From Flavobacteriaceae bacterium (GTDB lineage: Bacteria; Bacteroidota; Bacteroidia; Flavobacteriales; Flavobacteriaceae), in assembly GCA_002713705.1 (NCBI GenBank), contig PAUJ01000026.1:23779-29923 (forward strand): DNA of 6,145 nucleotides, in the 5' to 3' direction. The notes under the pieces are model-generated. The model searched no databases. It saw only the letters and a program-made list of their open reading frames with translations, and was not told the origin of the DNA. The position numbers were made by a program, and so were the translations under genes. Below are positions 5,132 through 6,145 of this stretch, in pieces (within the stretch, counting starts at the first letter, position 1; every line of letters starts with the position of its first letter).

Positions 5132-6145
5132 TTAACTTTCTACCAAATTATTTTCATTTCTAAAAACTATTTCATCATTAAAACTATCGAGTAGGATGAT
5201 ACTATCAACTGTTACTTTTCCTAATAAAATATCTTTTGATAGGTTATTCAGTATCTCTTTTTGAATAACTCTTTTTACAGGTCTAGCTCCATATTGAGGG
5301 TCATATCCTAATTTAGCAATATAATCTATTGCTTCTTCTGTAGCATCTAAAGTAATTTGTTGCTTAGCTAACATCTTTGAAAGTCCTTTTAACTGTAATG
5401 ATACTATTTTTTTAATATCTGTTTTTGATAATGGTGTAAACATAATAATATCATCAATCCTATTTAAAAATTCAGGACGTACTGTTTGTTTTAATAAGTC
5501 TAATACTTCTACTTTTGCACTTTTCATTGCTGTATCAATGTCTTTTATTATTTCAATTTTTTCCTGAATGATATGCGATCCCATATTACTAGTCATAATA
5601 ATTACCGTATTTTTAAAATCGGCAACTCGTCCTTTATTATCAGTTAATCTTCCTTCATCTAAAACTTGAAGTAAAATGTTAAAGGTATCTGGATGTGCTT
5701 TTTCAATTTCATCTAATAATACCACAGAATAAGGTTTACGTCTAACGGCCTCAGTTAATTGTCCGCCTTCATCATAACCAACATAACCTGGAGGTGCACC
5801 TATTAATCTACTAACACTGTGTCTTTCTTGATATTCACTCATATCAATTCGAGTCATTGCATTTTCATCATCAAACATATAAGTGGCCAATGCTTTTGCT
5901 AATTCTGTTTTTCCAACACCAGTAGTACCTAGGAATAAAAAAGTGCCAATGGGTTTCTTTTCATCTTGCAAACCTGAACGACTTCTTCTAATTGCATCAC
6001 TAACAGCAACTATGGCCTCATTTTGCCCAACGACCCGTTGATGTAATACATTCTCTAGTTTTAATAATTTTTCTCGATCACTTTGAAGCATTTTTGTGAT
6101 AGGTATTCCAGTCCATTTTGCGACAACTTCAGCAATATCTTCTGT
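5132..6145 (-). CDS. clpB: ATP-dependent disaggregase ClpB, C-terminal part (N terminus beyond the window)
   Basis: ClpB is a hexameric AAA+ chaperone of the cytoplasm that works with DnaK to pull apart protein aggregates. The window shows 337 codons, running open to the right edge; the Met codon at 6089-6091 is internal, preceded by in-frame TEDIAEVVAKWTGIPITK, the standard ClpB stretch before the second ATPase domain. Numbering from the edge, visible motifs are Walker A GTTGVGKT (73-80), pore loop GYVG (120-123), Walker B VVLLDE (141-146), sensor 1 TSN (185-187), arginine finger in LNRID (Arg229) and sensor 2 GAR (286-288). The C-terminal D2-small domain follows. The M-domain and first ATPase domain lie outside. 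ClpC and ClpA are less likely given this linker and tail, though the coiled-coil M-domain itself cannot be seen. A second, broken copy of its last codons lies at 4058-4128. Confidence 0.96.
   Translation of the reverse strand, partial: TEDIAEVVAKWTGIPITKMLQSDREKLLKLENVLHQRVVGQNEAIVAVSDAIRRSRSGLQDEKKPIGTFLFLGTTGVGKTELAKALATYMFDDENAMTRIDMSEYQERHSVSRLIGAPPGYVGYDEGGQLTEAVRRKPYSVVLLDEIEKAHPDTFNILLQVLDEGRLTDNKGRVADFKNTVIIMTSNMGSHIIQEKIEIIKDIDTAMKSAKVEVLDLLKQTVRPEFLNRIDDIIMFTPLSKTDIKKIVSLQLKGLSKMLAKQQITLDATEEAIDYIAKLGYDPQYGARPVKRVIQKEILNNLSKDILLGKVTVDSIILLDSFNDEIVFRNENNLVES

Larger units (their letters stand above)
4251..5220 (+). repeat. Tandem duplication, copy 2 (redoxin gene plus intact clpB tail)
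   Basis: Copy 2 starts at TAAAATAA in the leader of the second redoxin gene and extends through that gene, the terminator and the last 29 or so codons of intact clpB. It is the counterpart of 3223-4128. Because clpB is whole here, this copy holds the original junction between redoxin and clpB. Confidence 0.83.

Overview
The window looks like chromosomal DNA from a marine or soil member of the Flavobacteriaceae (phylum Bacteroidota). The evidence is a very AT-rich sequence, A-rich leaders without strong Shine-Dalgarno sites, promoter -7 boxes of the Bacteroidota type (TAnnTTTG), a Bacteroidota-style ClpB Walker A (GTTGVGKT), and two proteins with the C-terminal type A sorting domain of the type IX secretion system (T9SS), which is restricted to this phylum. 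No plasmid, phage, insertion-sequence or CRISPR hallmark is visible.

Left part (about 1-3070), all on the minus strand except a possible gene tail at the left edge. Reading in the direction of transcription: a TetR-family repressor, a hotdog-fold acyl-CoA thioesterase (8 bp gap), a SixA-like histidine phosphatase lipoprotein (32 bp gap), then after a 183 bp gap the trans-translation protein SmpB and, 62 bp on, an FMN-binding pyridoxamine-phosphate-oxidase-like protein. The TetR gene has a perfect 13-bp inverted repeat next to a consensus -7 box, the expected layout for autorepression. The repressor, thioesterase and probably the phosphatase form one transcription unit.

Right part (3071-6145). 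A 175 bp divergent region holds the TetR operator, an array of four 9-bp repeats and a run of ten A. It is followed on the plus strand by two tandem paralogues, each a signal peptide, a TlpA-like thioredoxin domain and a T9SS sorting domain. Their redox motifs differ (CGPC and CGIC). The second gene converges on the 3' end of clpB across a strong bidirectional terminator; clpB runs off the right edge.

The most notable observation is between the two paralogues. The segment 4058-4128 is a decayed copy of the last 26 or so codons of clpB, with the stop codon in the matching place, in the orientation clpB has beside the second paralogue. The duplicated unit was therefore 'redoxin gene plus clpB tail', and the clpB fragment is a scar of that event. 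The first copy also lacks the terminator present in the second. I see no clear multi-gene novel system; the other genes are ordinary housekeeping or regulatory genes.
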